Source of the DNA: Burkholderiales bacterium
Lineage (GTDB): Bacteria; Pseudomonadota; Gammaproteobacteria; Burkholderiales; Burkholderiaceae_C
Assembly (NCBI GenBank): GCA_019509985.1
Contig: JAEKLF010000040.1
Location: 20,693-84,692, forward strand
Direction: 5' to 3'
Length of the DNA: 64,000 bases
The translations under genes were made by a program, and so were the position numbers. Shown in pieces: positions 17,653-30,200 of the stretch. A model generated the notes under the pieces. The model had not been told where the DNA came from, searched no databases, and saw only the letters and a list, made by a program, of their open reading frames with translations. Position 1 is the stretch's first letter, and each line of letters begins with the position of its first letter.

Positions 17653-18218
17653 GACATCCACCGACGCATCACGAACAGGCCGCAGCCGCCCAGCAAGGCC
17701 AGCATCCACACCTGGGGCTCGGGCACGGCGCTGACGACGACGTCCATCCTCGCACCGGCATCGAACTCATCGTCGAGGGTGGACAGCATCAGATTCACCG
17801 TCAGCGGCGTCAGGCCAGCGCCGCCGAGATCCGTCAGCGGCACGCTCAAAAGAGCCATCCCGGACACGCGTGGCAGCACTTGCACTGGGCCGATCACCCA
17901 GCTGACCGAGGCACCGCCGTCGTGGTTCGCGCGGATGAAATCACCCAGCGCGAACTGCGGCTCGGTGTCGCTGAAATTCAGCGTCACCAGGTCGACGTCG
18001 CCGGAGAGACGAGACACGTTGAAGCCGAGGTCCAGCTGCAGCGCGATGAAGTCCAGCGGCGTGCTGCCGAAGTCGATGTCGAACTCGGCGCTGGCCGACC
18101 CGCCGGGCGCGACCAGCAGGCTGGGCTGGTGCGGCGTGATGGTCAGCGCGCTGGCGCTGCAAACCAGCGTGAGGCCGACGATCAGCGCGGCAAGGGAACG
18201 GACGAGGGCGGATGTCAT
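17649..18218 (-). CDS. cohesin-like PEP-CTERM surface protein
   Basis: 189 residues: signal peptide 1-24 (ALIVGLTLVCSASA), a single beta-rich domain (about 28-160) and a PEP-CTERM tail with VPEP at 165-168, a hydrophobic stretch 170-184 and RR at 185-186. PEP-CTERM proteins are processed by exosortase in the inner membrane and then sent to the cell surface or matrix. The middle domain has the pattern of cohesins (PSLLVAPGGSASAEFDIDFG, then a GFN-type strand and a final VSA strand). Cohesins bind dockerins, and the giant protein encoded 35 bp upstream ends in a dockerin-like pair. Anchoring the giant protein through this partner is an attractive inference. A good Shine-Dalgarno (TGGAGA) precedes the ATG at 18218. 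Exosortase is not encoded in the window. Confidence 0.75.
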   Translation of the reverse strand: MTSALVRSLAALIVGLTLVCSASALTITPHQPSLLVAPGGSASAEFDIDFGSTPLDFIALQLDLGFNVSRLSGDVDLVTLNFSDTEPQFALGDFIRANHDGGASVSWVIGPVQVLPRVSGMALLSVPLTDLGGAGLTPLTVNLMLSTLDDEFDAGARMDVVVSAVPEPQVWMLALLGGCGLFVMRRWMS

Positions 18219-18253
18219 GATGGGAATCTCCAGGTTGCTTGTTGCGTAAGGGT

Positions 18254-21200
18254 TTAGTGTTTGTCCAGCTCGATCGCGGGGGTGAGCGTCGCCTGCGGCA
18301 CGGTGATGGACCAGTCGTTGGCCTTCTTCTTCTGCCCGGCATCGCCGAGCCAGCTGTCCAGCCAGCCGGAGCCTGGCTCACCGATCGCGAAACCGCTGGG
18401 CTTGGCCGAAAGGTTGAACTGCGGGATGGCCGGGATTTCCTTCTGCGGCGTGCCGCCGATGTGCAGGTTCAGCTTGGCGGCGTCATTGGCCTGAATCAGG
18501 CCGTTGCCGCTGATGTCACCGAGCAGCAGCGGGTCCAGCAGCGGCCAGGCGGCGAAACCGCTGTCGGCGCGCGTGGCCACACGCTGGATGCGGCCACTGT
18601 CGTCGGTGCTGTAGCCGCGGTCGCCGGTTGCGTCGCCCAGGTAGGCAACGACGTGCAGGCCCGCGTCGGCCTTGACCGGCTTGGTACCACCGTCGATCTG
18701 CATGCCGGTGAAGCTCAACAAGTGCGCGGCGCCGTAGCTGGCCGTCGTCGGCACGGTCGCGATCAGGTTGCCAAGCACGATGCGGCCCGAGGCTAGCGGG
18801 CTGGAGGCGACGATGGTCACCTTCATCTGGCCGGGCGCGGACAGATCCAGCGTCACCGTGCTGCCGACCGGCAGGCTCCCCCCCTCCAGGCCGGACACGT
18901 TGAGCAGCGCCGGGTCGTAGCGCAGCGTGAACGAGACCTGCGTGGCGCCGGCCGCGTTGTCAAGCGTCAGCGGGAAGACCTGCGCCGCAGCCGGGTTGGC
19001 CAGCGCCTGGCCAGGCCCACGGGCGATCTCGCCGATGCCCAGCACCGCGGCGCTGCTGATCGCGACGCTGAAGCTCTTCACATAGTCCACCTCCAGCGGC
19101 TTGCCGGCCGTGCTGAGCAGGCTGTCGCCGCGTGCCGCCAGCGCGACCGTGTAGCTGCCCGCCGCCAGCACACCGCCGCTGCGCACGAAGGCGAAGCCGC
19201 GGCCGTCGGCGTCCAGCACCACGCTGCCCGTGATCGCCTGGCCGCCCGGGCCGGTGACCGTGAGGTCGGCAGCGCCATTGCCAGCGGTGTACAGGTTCAG
19301 GCGGCTGGCATCGACGGCGGTGTCGAAGCGCAGGCGGAAGCCCCAATCGGTGGCCTCGAAGCTGCTGACATGCGGCGCCGCCGCCGGCGGCACGACCGCG
19401 TAGTTGCTGACCCAGTCACCGCCCTGCAGCTTGTTGCCGGCTTCATCCAGCAAGCCGCCGGAAACCGTCAAGCGGCTGTTGCCATCGGCCAGCGTGCCGC
19501 CCACCAGTTGCAGCACCACCCTCCCCTCGCCGGCCACGTAGACCGGCTTGAGTGTGACGCGCACATCGTCGGCGGTGTCGAACAGGCCGTCGGCACCGGC
19601 GTTGACGAGGCGGTAGTTGCCGGCGCTGCGGGCCGAGACCGCATCGAGGGCCTCGCTGAAGCTGAGCTCGATGGCGGCGCTGCCCGGCACCAGGCCGGTG
19701 ATGCCGGTCACGCGCGGTGCCGTCGTGTCGGCCGAACTGCCCTGGAACTCGCAGGCGCCGGCGTCGGCAAAGCCGCCGCTGCCGTTGGGAGTTGCCAGCT
19801 CGTCCCGGCGTACACGGCCTTCGATGTCCAGCACGGCGCCGTTGGCGGTCGACGCCATGTCGATGGCCGCCGAGCCGGCGCGCAGGCCGAAGTTGTCGTC
19901 GCTGCCGCCGCCGGTCGCCACGCCGCGCTCACCCAGCACGTTGTCGGCGCCGTCGACGTCCTGGAACAGCGGGTCGCCCGCCTTGCTGTGCGCGTCCAAG
20001 CCACCGGCCTGCCAGTCAGCCAGCGTCGTGCGCTGCACGCCGCCGACCAGGCCCACCTTGGCGCCCGGCGCCCAGAACAGGTTGTAGTCGGAGCTCTTCA
20101 GGCTGGCTGCACTGGCCACGGTGATGGCGTAGCCGGCGTTGACGACGACGATGTTGTCGAACAGCTGCACGTTGGTGGCCGACGCACCGATGCGCAGGCC
20201 GTCGCCGACCGGCTGGTAGATGGTGTTGCTGCGGATGGCGCCGGTCGTCGCGCTCTGCGTATCCGTTACCTCGATGCCGACGTTGCTGTTGGCATAGACC
20301 AGGTTGTTCTCGATCAGCGCATTGCGGTAGTCGAGCACGCCGGTGGCATTGCTGTAGATGCGGTTGCCGCTCACGGTGCCGCCGTCCACGTAGACGCCGG
20401 TAGTGTTGGCATAGACCTCGCTTCCGGACAGCCGCGCGCCGCTGTTGAGCGACACGCCCAGTTTGTTGCCCGAGACGAAGTTGCCGCTGGCCGAAACGTT
20501 GGCGCCGTTCAGATAGACGGCCGCCAGGCTGCCCAGGTGGCCGGTCACGGTGTTACCGGTGACCTGGGTGCGGCCGTCGGCGTAGATGCCGTAGTTGCTG
20601 TTGTCGTGCACGCGGTTGTTGCGCACGATGCTGGCATCGGCAGCGTTGGCGTCCGCACCGCTGACGCTGATGCCGCGGCCCGTGTTGTTCCAGATCTCGC
20701 CGTTCTCGACACGGTCGGCCGTGCCGGACATCTGCACGCCGTTGGCGTTGCTGAAGACCTGCGAACCTAGCAGCGCGACCTGATCATTGCTGGTGCCCAC
20801 CGTCACGCCGTAGCCGGTCATGCCGTAGATGCGGCTGTCGCGGATGGTGATGCGGTCCGAGTCAACGCCGGCGTCCATGCGCACGCCGTTGATGGCGCCG
20901 GTCACGCTCAGGTTGGCCAGGGTCACGTCGTCCGCGCCCTGGAACTCGAACACGGCCATGCCGCTGGCGGTGTTGCCGCGGTTGAGCAGCGTCACGTGGC
21001 CGGCCTGCGCAGCGCCGCGGATCTCGACACCGGAATCCTCCGTGCCGATGACCACGTTGCTGGCCAGCGCATAGCTGCCGGTGTCGACGTAGACGACGTC
21101 GCCCGCGTTCAGGTCATAGGCCCGCAGCAGCGCCGCGAGGCTGGCCATGGGCTTGTCGGCGCTCTTGCCGGAGTTGGCGTTGTCGCCCATGGCCGTCGTG

Positions 21201-24200
21201 TACTCGTCGCCGGCGGTCGAGCCGTCGTTGACGTAGTAGACCTTACCGGCGTTGGCGATGAGGAAGGCCTCATCGCTCAGGTCGGAAATGCCCGCGTCGG
21301 TACTGACGCGCACCAGCGCCGTGTTGCCGGCCGCCGTCGCCTGCTGCGGCGTCCAGGCCAGTTGGCCGCGGCCTTGGGCGTCCAGCGCGCCGGTGCCCAG
21401 CGTGCCCCAGTGCAGGCCGCCGTCCAGCGAGTAGCTGACGCTGACCTGCGTGCCCTGGGCCAGACCGGTGGAACGCCAGCTGATGGTCACCGGCTGGCCG
21501 ACGACCAGCTTCTCCAGTCCGTTCGGGCCGGTCAGCTGCAGGTAGGCGCTGGCGCTCGGCGTGGCCTCGGCCGTGTTGCCATAGGCGCCCAGGTCGATGC
21601 GGCCACCACCCTGTGCCGGCTCCTTGCCAAAGGCGCTCGCGGGGTTGCCACGGTCCATGGCGATGGAGTCGGCGCGCAGGCGCAGGTCACCCGCGGCTTC
21701 GTTCACATAGCCGGGCGTGCCGGTCAGGCTGCGCAGGTCCTGGCCGAGCTCGTAGGCCCAGTCCGCGCGGCTGGCCAGCGTCTTGCTCTCCCAGGAAGCC
21801 AGCTTGGCGTTAGCGCCGAGGGCGAATAGGTTGTAGTCGCTGCCGAAGCCGGCTTCAGAGGTCTCGTCGACCTTGATCGCGAAGCCGCTGCCTCGCACGT
21901 CCACGATGTTGTTGGCCAGCAGCACGCCTGTGCCGCTGCTCTGCACGACGATGCCGTCGGCATTGGTGATGATGGTGTTGCTCTCGACCGTCGTGCGTTG
22001 TCCTTGTGTCGTGCCGACATGGTCCAGCCTCACCGCCGCGCCGCCGTTGCCAACGATGCGGTTGTTGCGCACCTGCGCACCCGCGCTGTTTTGCCGCACC
22101 TCGGCACCGACGCCGGCATTGCGCTCGATCAGGTTGCCGCTGGCCACGCTGGTGCCGGACAGCGCCACGCCGATGCCGTTGCCGGTCACGTGGTTGTTCT
22201 CGGCACGGCCGCCGTTGCTGGCCAGGATGCCGGTCTTGCTGCCGCTGACCTCGTTGCCGCTGGCCACGGCGCCGTTGTAGACGCTGATGCCCTGCACGGT
22301 GTTGTCCCGTGCGACGTTGCCGCTGGCCACCACGTTGTACTGCGCGTAAAGGCCACCGTTGCTGCCCTTGTTGTCGTGCACCAGGTTGCGTTCGGCGCGC
22401 GTGACGTCGGCGGCACCAAGGTTGAACTGGTTGACGACGGACAAGCCTTCGCCGGCGTTGCCCCAGGCCTCGTTGTCCAGCACCTGGCCGCGCGCGCCGC
22501 GCAGCTCCAGTCCCATGGAGCCGTTGCCGGAGATCTTGTTGCCGGTGATCAATGCGTCGTCCGAATCGATGACGGCACCGCGGCCCAGGTTGCCGCGCAG
22601 CTCGCTGCCGCTCAGCGTGAACCGCTCGTTGCCGTTGCCGACGGAGATCGCGGTGGTTGTGCTGCCCGACAGGCCGTTGCCGTAGATGCGGCTGCCGGCG
22701 ACCGTGATGCCGTCGGAGTGCACGCCGTCGGCGATCAGGATGCCGTACAGGCCGCCGGTGATGCCCAGGTTGGTGAGCGTCACGTTGTCGGCGCCGCGAA
22801 ACTCGAACACCGCCATGTCGGTGCTGGTGTTGCCACGGTCCAGCACCGTGGCCGAGGTGCCGCGGATCTCAATGCCCGAATCCTCGGCGCCCAGCACGAT
22901 GTTACCGGCGAGTTGGTAGTTGCCGCTGTCCACATAGACGATGTCGCCGGGTTGCAGCTGGTATGCGCGCAGCAGCGCGGCCAGGCTGGCCATGGGCTTG
23001 TCGGCGCTGGTGCCCGCGTTGGCGTTGTTGCCGGCGGCGCTGGCGTAGCTGTCGCCGGCGGTCGAGCCGTCGTTGACGTAGTAGGCCTTGCCAACGTTGG
23101 CGATCAGGAAGGCCTCGTCACTCTGGTCGACGACGCCATCCGCCGTCGAGATGCGCACCAGCGCGGAGTTGCCGCTGGCCGCCTGCGTGGGCGTCCAGCT
23201 GGCTTGCCCCGCGCCCTGGGCATTGATGCCTGCGGTGGCGACGGCTGTCCAGTGCTGGCCGCCATCAAGGGAAACCTCGACCGTGACCAGGGTGCCCTGG
23301 ACCAGGCCGGCCGAGCGCCACGTGATGGTCGCTGCCTTGCCTACCACCAGCTTCTCCAGCCCGTTGGGGCCGGTCAGCTGCAGATAGGTGCTGGCGCTGG
23401 GCGTTGCGCCGGCCGTGTTGCCATAGGCGCCGATGTCGATGCGGCCGCCATTGGGCGCCGGCTCCTTGCTGAAGGCGCTGGCCGGGTCGCCGCGGTCCAC
23501 GGCGGCCGAGTCGGCGCGCAGGTGCACGTCGCCGGCCGCCTCGTTCACATAGCCCGGCGTGCCCGTCAGGCCGTGGGTGTCCTGGCCCAGTTCGTAGGCC
23601 CAGTCGGCCCGCGTCGCCAGCGTCTTGCCTTCCCACGAGCCCAGCTTGGCGTTGGTGCCCAGGGCAAACAGGTTGTAGTCGCTCGCGAAGTCGTCCTGCG
23701 ACGTCTTGTCCACGCTGATGGCGTAGCCGCTGCCGCGAACGTCAAGGATGTTGTTGGCGATGCGGACATCCTTGCTGGCGTTGCGCACGACGATGGCGTC
23801 GCCGCTCGTGATGATGGTGTTGTTCTCCACCGTGGGCCGCACGCCGTTGACCAGGGTGGTGCTGTCCAGCAGCACGCTGGCGCCGCCGTTGCCGACGATG
23901 CGGTTGTTGCGGATCTGCGTGCTGGCGCCGTTGACCGTCACCGCCACGCCGCCGGCCGTGTTGTTCTCGACCAGGTTGCCCAGCACCTGCCCGCCGCTGC
24001 CGCTGGCGGAAACGCCGGTGACGTTGTTGAACACATGGTTGCCCTGGGCGATGCCGGTGCCGCTGACGGCGATGCCGATGGCGTTCTCCTTCACCTCGTT
24101 GCCGGTGCCCAGCGCGCCGCCGGACAGGGACAGGCCGCTGCCGTTGATGCCGGTCTGGCCCTTCACGGTATTGCCGCTGACCTGCACGTTCCCGGCCGCA

Positions 24201-27200
24201 CCGATGCCCCCCTTGCCGCTGCCGTTGCCCTGCACGGTGTTGCCGCTGACCTTGGCGAGGTCTGCCGCCGCGCTGGCGTTGTTGTTGTCGATGGCGATGC
24301 CGCCGCCGGCGTTGCCGGTCACGGTGTTGCCCAGCACCTGCTGGCGGGCACCGTGCAGTTCCATGCCCACGCCGCTGTTGTCCTTGACCACGTTGGCGCT
24401 GATGCGCGCATCCGCCGCGTTCACGTAGACGCCACGCAGGCCGGTGTTGTTGCTCACCTCGCTGCCGGTCATCGTGAAACCGGTGTTGCCGGTGCCCACG
24501 AAGATGGCATTGGTGCTGCCGCCATTGCCGTTGCCGTAGACGCGGCTGTCCACTATGGCGATGCCGTCGGAGTCGACGCCGTCGGCGATCATGACGCCGG
24601 TCAGTGCCCCCGTGATGGACAGGTTCTGCAGGGTCACGTCGTCGGCGCCCTGGAACTCGAACACCGCCGTGCCGCTGGCCTTGTTGCCGCGGTTCAGCAC
24701 CGTGGCGTGGGTTTCAGCGCCCTGGATGGTGACGCCGGTGTCCTGGGCCACGACGAAGATGTTGGTGCCCAGCGTGTAGTTGCCGGTGTCCACCAGGATC
24801 ACGTCGCCCGGGTTCAGATCATAGGCCAGCAGGACGGCCTGGATGGAGGCCTTGGGTTTGTCGGGCGTCAGGCCGTCGTTGGCGTCGTTGCCCACGGCCG
24901 AGGCGTACTCGTCGCCGGCCAGCGAGTTGTCGTTGACGTAGTAGGTGCGGATCCGGCCCAGCACCTCGAAACGCGCGTCCGAGGTGTCGGACACCGTCGG
25001 CGTGGAGACCGACACGACGCGGACTTCGTAGTCCTTGCCGGCCGGGAACAGTGCGGCATCCACGTTCCAAAGGTAGCTGCCGTCGTTGGCTTCGCCGCTG
25101 GCGATGCGGGTGAAGTCCGCCTGGCCGGCGCCGCGCACCTCGATGTTGACGGTGCCGGCAAAGCCGGTGGAGCGCCAGCGCAACTCGACCTGGCTGTTCT
25201 GCCCGATGCGCTCGCCGCCGTTGGGCGACAGCACGGTGATGAACTGCGCCGGGCTGCGGCCCGCCTGGGCCGTGTTGCCATAGGAACCGATGTTGACGTA
25301 GCCGCCGTTGGTGGCCGGCTCGTTGCCGAAGGCGTCGGTCGCACGGCCGCGGTCGATGGTCACCGCCTGTTCGGCGCTGGTCAGCGCCTGGGCGGCCACC
25401 ATGACCGGCAGGCCGGCCTGGCCCACGACGGGCGCCAGGCCGCTGCCGCCGGCAAAGCCGCCATAGCTGCTGCGCTCGTGGAAGTCGTCGTCAGAGCCGT
25501 TCTGCTGGGCATTGACGTAGCCGAGCACGTCGTCGGCGCCGTCCATGTCGACGAAGCCGGCGTCGGCAACCAGGCTGTTGGCGTCGGTGAAGCTGCCGCC
25601 GCGCCAGTCGGCCAGCGTGCGGCGCTCCTGGCCCTGCCACAGGCCCACCTTGGCGGTACCGGCCAGGAACAGGTTGTAGTCGGACGTGAAGCCCGTCTGC
25701 GCGGTGGCCGACACCGAGATGGCATAGCCCTGGGTGCTGCCCAGGATGTTGTTGGCCAGGTGCAGGTTCTTGCCGGCCAGCACAGTCAGCGCGTTGCCGG
25801 CGAGCTGAACAACGGTGTTGTTGACGAACTCCAGGCCGTTGGCCGAGGCGATTTCGACGCCGCCCAGGCTGTTGGCGTAGACCAGGTTGTTGTGGATGTT
25901 GACGCTGGTCGCGCCGCCGCTCGGGTCGTCGATGCGCAGGCCGGTGGCGTTGGAGTAGACGGTATTGGCCGCCAACTCCGCGCGGTCGGTCTGCACGCCC
26001 ACCTTGGCGTTCGCGTAGACACGATTGTTGGCGATGCGGCTGGTGCCGCCGGTGGCCTTGACGCCCGAGTCGTTGCCGAACACGACGTTGCTGGCGACGA
26101 CGGCGTTGCTGGCCGAGATGCCCCAGGCGCCGTTGCCAGTGCTGCCGGACACCACGTTGCCGGCCACGATGGCGCCGCTGCCCGTGATGCCGGCGTCGCG
26201 ATTGGCCCAGATGCGGTTGCCGTTGCCGGCCGCCAGGTCCGTGTCGCCCACCAGCGTCTGCACGCCGGCCACGCTGTTGCTGACGCTCAGGCCATAGCGG
26301 TTGTCGTGGCCGTTGTTGCGCTGGATGCGCGCAGCACCTGCCGCGCTGAAGCGCATGCCCCATTCGCCGTTGTCGTGGGCCTCGTTGTCCAGCGCCGCCG
26401 TGAAGGCCACGCTGACGTCGATGCCCTGCTTGGCGTTGTTCCAGACGCTGGCATGGCTCAGCGTGTCGAACTCGCCGCCGATGACGATGCCGCTGCCGCC
26501 GTTGCCGAAGGCACGCAGCCCGTCGTAGGTGGCGAACTTGCTGGCGCCAGCGATGACGATGCCGTCGCCGGCATGGCCAGAGGCCGTGATGTTGGCGGCC
26601 TGGAAGCCTTCAGAGTCGGCATGGACGTTGAGACCCTGCCTGGCGCCTTCCAGCGTCAGGTTGCGCACGGTGACGAAGTCGGCGTCGCTCAGCTCGATCA
26701 GGGCCTGCGTGCGGTTGCCGGTGATGGCCGGGAACAGACGGGCGATCTTGCTCAGGTCGGCCGGGCCAGTGATGGTGAAGCCTTCGTCCTGGCCCAGCTC
26801 GGCCAGCGCACCGGTGACGGACTGGTCGAGGGCGCCGGCGGTGCCGGTGATGGCGATGTTGTCGATCAGCGCGTAGTCGCCTGCCGCGACGTGCAGCGTG
26901 TCCTGGGCCTTGAGCTCATAGGCGCGCAACAGGTTGACCGGGTTGGCCTTGGGGGCATCCGCAGACTTGCCGGTGTTGCGGTTGCTGCCGGTCGTGGCGT
27001 CGACGTAGTACTGGGTGCCGTCCTGCGGCACGCTGAAGGTCTCCTGGGCGCGGTCGATGACCTCGGGCTGTTGCACCAGCGAGACCTGGATGCGCAAGCC
27101 TTCGGTACCGAAGGCGATGCCGCTGTCGTCGCCCGGGCGCCAGATGAACTCGCCCGTGTCCGCCGTGGAGGCCGTGATGGTTTTGAGCAGCTTGGGGCCG

Positions 27201-30200
27201 TCCGGCGTGTCCTGCAGCAGGTCGATGCGCACGGCGGAGTCGCCGCGGTTGTTGACCGTCTCCCAGCGGATGACCTGCGGCTCGTGGGCCTCCCAGTCGG
27301 TGTAGAGGTCCGGCCAGCGCAGCATGATCTTCGTGGCCGTGGCATCCGGCGCCTCGTGGCTGCCGGCGCCGTAGGCGCCCAGGTCGGGGATGTAGCCATC
27401 GGCAACGACGGCCACCATGGCGCCATCGATCTGCACGTCGTTGGCCGTTCCCGTGTTGCGGTCCGCGCTGATGACGATCTTCGCGAAACGCGTGCCGGCG
27501 GCGACGTCCACGCGGCCGCCCACCAGTTCCCAGCGGTCCGCTGCCTTGGTGGAGTCCACCTCGAGTTGGCCCAGCACCGTGGTGCCGTCGGCGGCCAGCA
27601 GTTGCACCATCACATGGCCGGCGTCGCGCTGGCTCTCCGCCAGCGTCTTGAGGCGGGCGCTGAAGACCAGATCCAGCGCACCACCGTCGAGCTGCGCGGC
27701 GCTGTAGCCGGCGGCGAGCAGGTCCACGCGTTGTGCTACGTCAACGCTCTTGGCGTTGCCGCCCTGCACGTAGTTGCTGCCCTCATAGCCACCGCTGGTC
27801 TTGACGGTGACGTCGCCGTTGGTGGCCCAGCCCGCTAGGCCCGCTTCGAAGCCGGCGTTGGCCAGCAAGTTGCGGTAGGCGGTGGACTGGCCCAGGTCCA
27901 GCCAGGCGTTGCTCGCATCCACGTCGGGGCTGCTGGCGCGCAAGCCGGCGACCACGTCGGTCAGGCGGAAGTTGCCGTTGGCTGCATCGACGAGGCGTGG
28001 GCGCGCCCAGTCGGGGTTGACCGACGTCGCGCCGATGGAGTGCAGGTCGTAGCGCGCCACGTCCATCTGCCAGTCCAGCACGTCGGCGAAGTCCTTGGTC
28101 CAGAAGACCAGCTTGCCGGCACCCGTCTTGTACAGGTTGTTGTAGTCGCTGAAGAAGCCCGCCTGCGAGTCGTTGGCGACATAGATGTCGTACCCGCCCT
28201 CGGACCACAGGATGTTGCCCTGGATCTCGACGTTGCGGCTGCCGTCGACGACGCGGATGTTGTCGCCCGTCTTCGCGTAGAAGGTGTTCTGGGCGATGCG
28301 TACGTCCGTCGTGCCGGTGATCTGCAGGCCGGCCTGCACGTTGCGGTCGAACACGTTGTGCTGGACCTTGAGGCCGCCCATGGCTGCCGTCACGTCGATG
28401 GCGACCTGGTTGGCCGTGAAGCGGCTGTACTGCACAGTGCCGGTGAAGGCCGCGACGCCGCGCCGGTTGTCACGGAGGTCCATGGCAAGGTCCAGCGACG
28501 TGCCGCCCAGCGTTCCCGAACCGGTCACGGCAACGGTGCTGCCGCTGATCTCCTGGCGCTGGGCGCTGGCGTTGACCAGCACCAGGCCGGTGGCGTTGCC
28601 GCTCAGCTGGTTGACGCCGGACCCGGCCATGAAGCCCAGGCCCTGGTCGCCCGCCACCGAGGCACGCACGCCCACGGTGTTGCTGGAGATCAGGTTGCTG
28701 GACAGCGCGGCAGCGGCGGCATAGCGCACGCCGGTGGCGGCACCGCTGATGCGGTTGCCGTCGATCAGGCCCGTGAAGGCTGCGGCGATGTCGAGGCCCG
28801 TGTTGCCGCCGGTGATAAAGTTGCCGCGGATGCGGCCCGAGGCGACAGCCGTCAGCTCGATGCCCGTCAGGGTCGCGTTGACCGTGTTGAAGCTCAATGT
28901 CAGGTTGCTGGCGGCGCCAACCTTGATGCCGGCGATCGTGTTGTGGTCCACCAGCGCACCGCTCACGCCGTTGCCGATCATGAGCTGGCCGGCGATGCGG
29001 TTGGCCGTGGCCTGCGCGCCGCTGCCGCTGCGCAGCTCCAGCGAAGCGATGGTGGACTCGGTGACCGTGGCGCGGTGGCCGTCGACGATGACCGCGCCGG
29101 CATGGATGCGCTGCAGCAGCACGTCGCTGGCGGCGATGGTTAGTTTGCCCAATGAGCCGGCGTCGCCATACAGCGCCACGCCGGCGTCGTCGGCCGCGAT
29201 GTTCACGTCGCCATGGGCGCCGATCACGATGATGCCATCGCCGGCGCCCAGGTCGTTCGCGTCCAGGATGCTCTGCACCGTCACGCCGGCCGAGGCGTCG
29301 GCGACGAAGGTGCGGGTGATCTGCTGGCCCATGGTGCGGGCATAGGTCTCGGGCTGGCCGCTGGCTGCATCGAGCCAGGCCAGCAGCGTGCGGCCGCCGG
29401 CGTCGGTCGTCACGGCCACGTGAGTGCCGCGGCCGCCAGTCAGGCTGAGGCCGACACCGGACGCATCGCCCGGCACTTCCTCCACGAAGGCGCTGCCGTC
29501 AAAGCGCAGCGCGTAGAGGCGGCTGTCCAGCGCCACCCCACCAGGCGCGCTCAGCCACACCAGGCGCAGCGTAGAGCCGCCGGCGCTGAGCGTCGGGTTG
29601 GAGGGCAGTTCGTGTCCGCCGGGGACGCCGTAGCGACCAATCTCCAACGGCGTGCGGGCCGCGTCGTTGCCATAGGCCACGACGGCGATGGCCGCGCCCT
29701 GGTCGGCCTGGGCCTGCCAGGCCGCGTACAGCTTGCCTTGGAAGTAGGCTAGGCTGGGCTCGGCGGCTGCGCCGGTGGAGCCGGCCAGCACAGTCCAGCC
29801 GTTGCCGGCGAGTTCCTGCACGACCACGCGGTGCTCGCCATTGACGGTCTCCGTCCAGGCGGCGGCCACACGCGTGCCGTCGCAGGCCAGCGTCAGGCCT
29901 TGCAACTCTGAGCCGCTGGTCAGGACCGGCAGTGCGTTCCAGTGCCCGTTCTCGTAGCGGTTGACCTTGACGGCGCCGGCCTCGATCCAGGCGACGACCG
30001 GGCCGTTGCCCGTCGTCACGACTTGCGATTGGCTGGCTTGATGGCTGCCGGACAGGTTGCCCAGGTCAACCCAGCCCTGCCCTGCCGCGAAGCGGGCCGC
30101 GTGAATGTCGCCCTGCGACGTCCAGGTCAGCACCGGTGTCCCGTTGGCGTCGATGGCGAGGGCCGCGTCGGCGGCCGAGCCCGCGATGCTGCCCAGGTCA

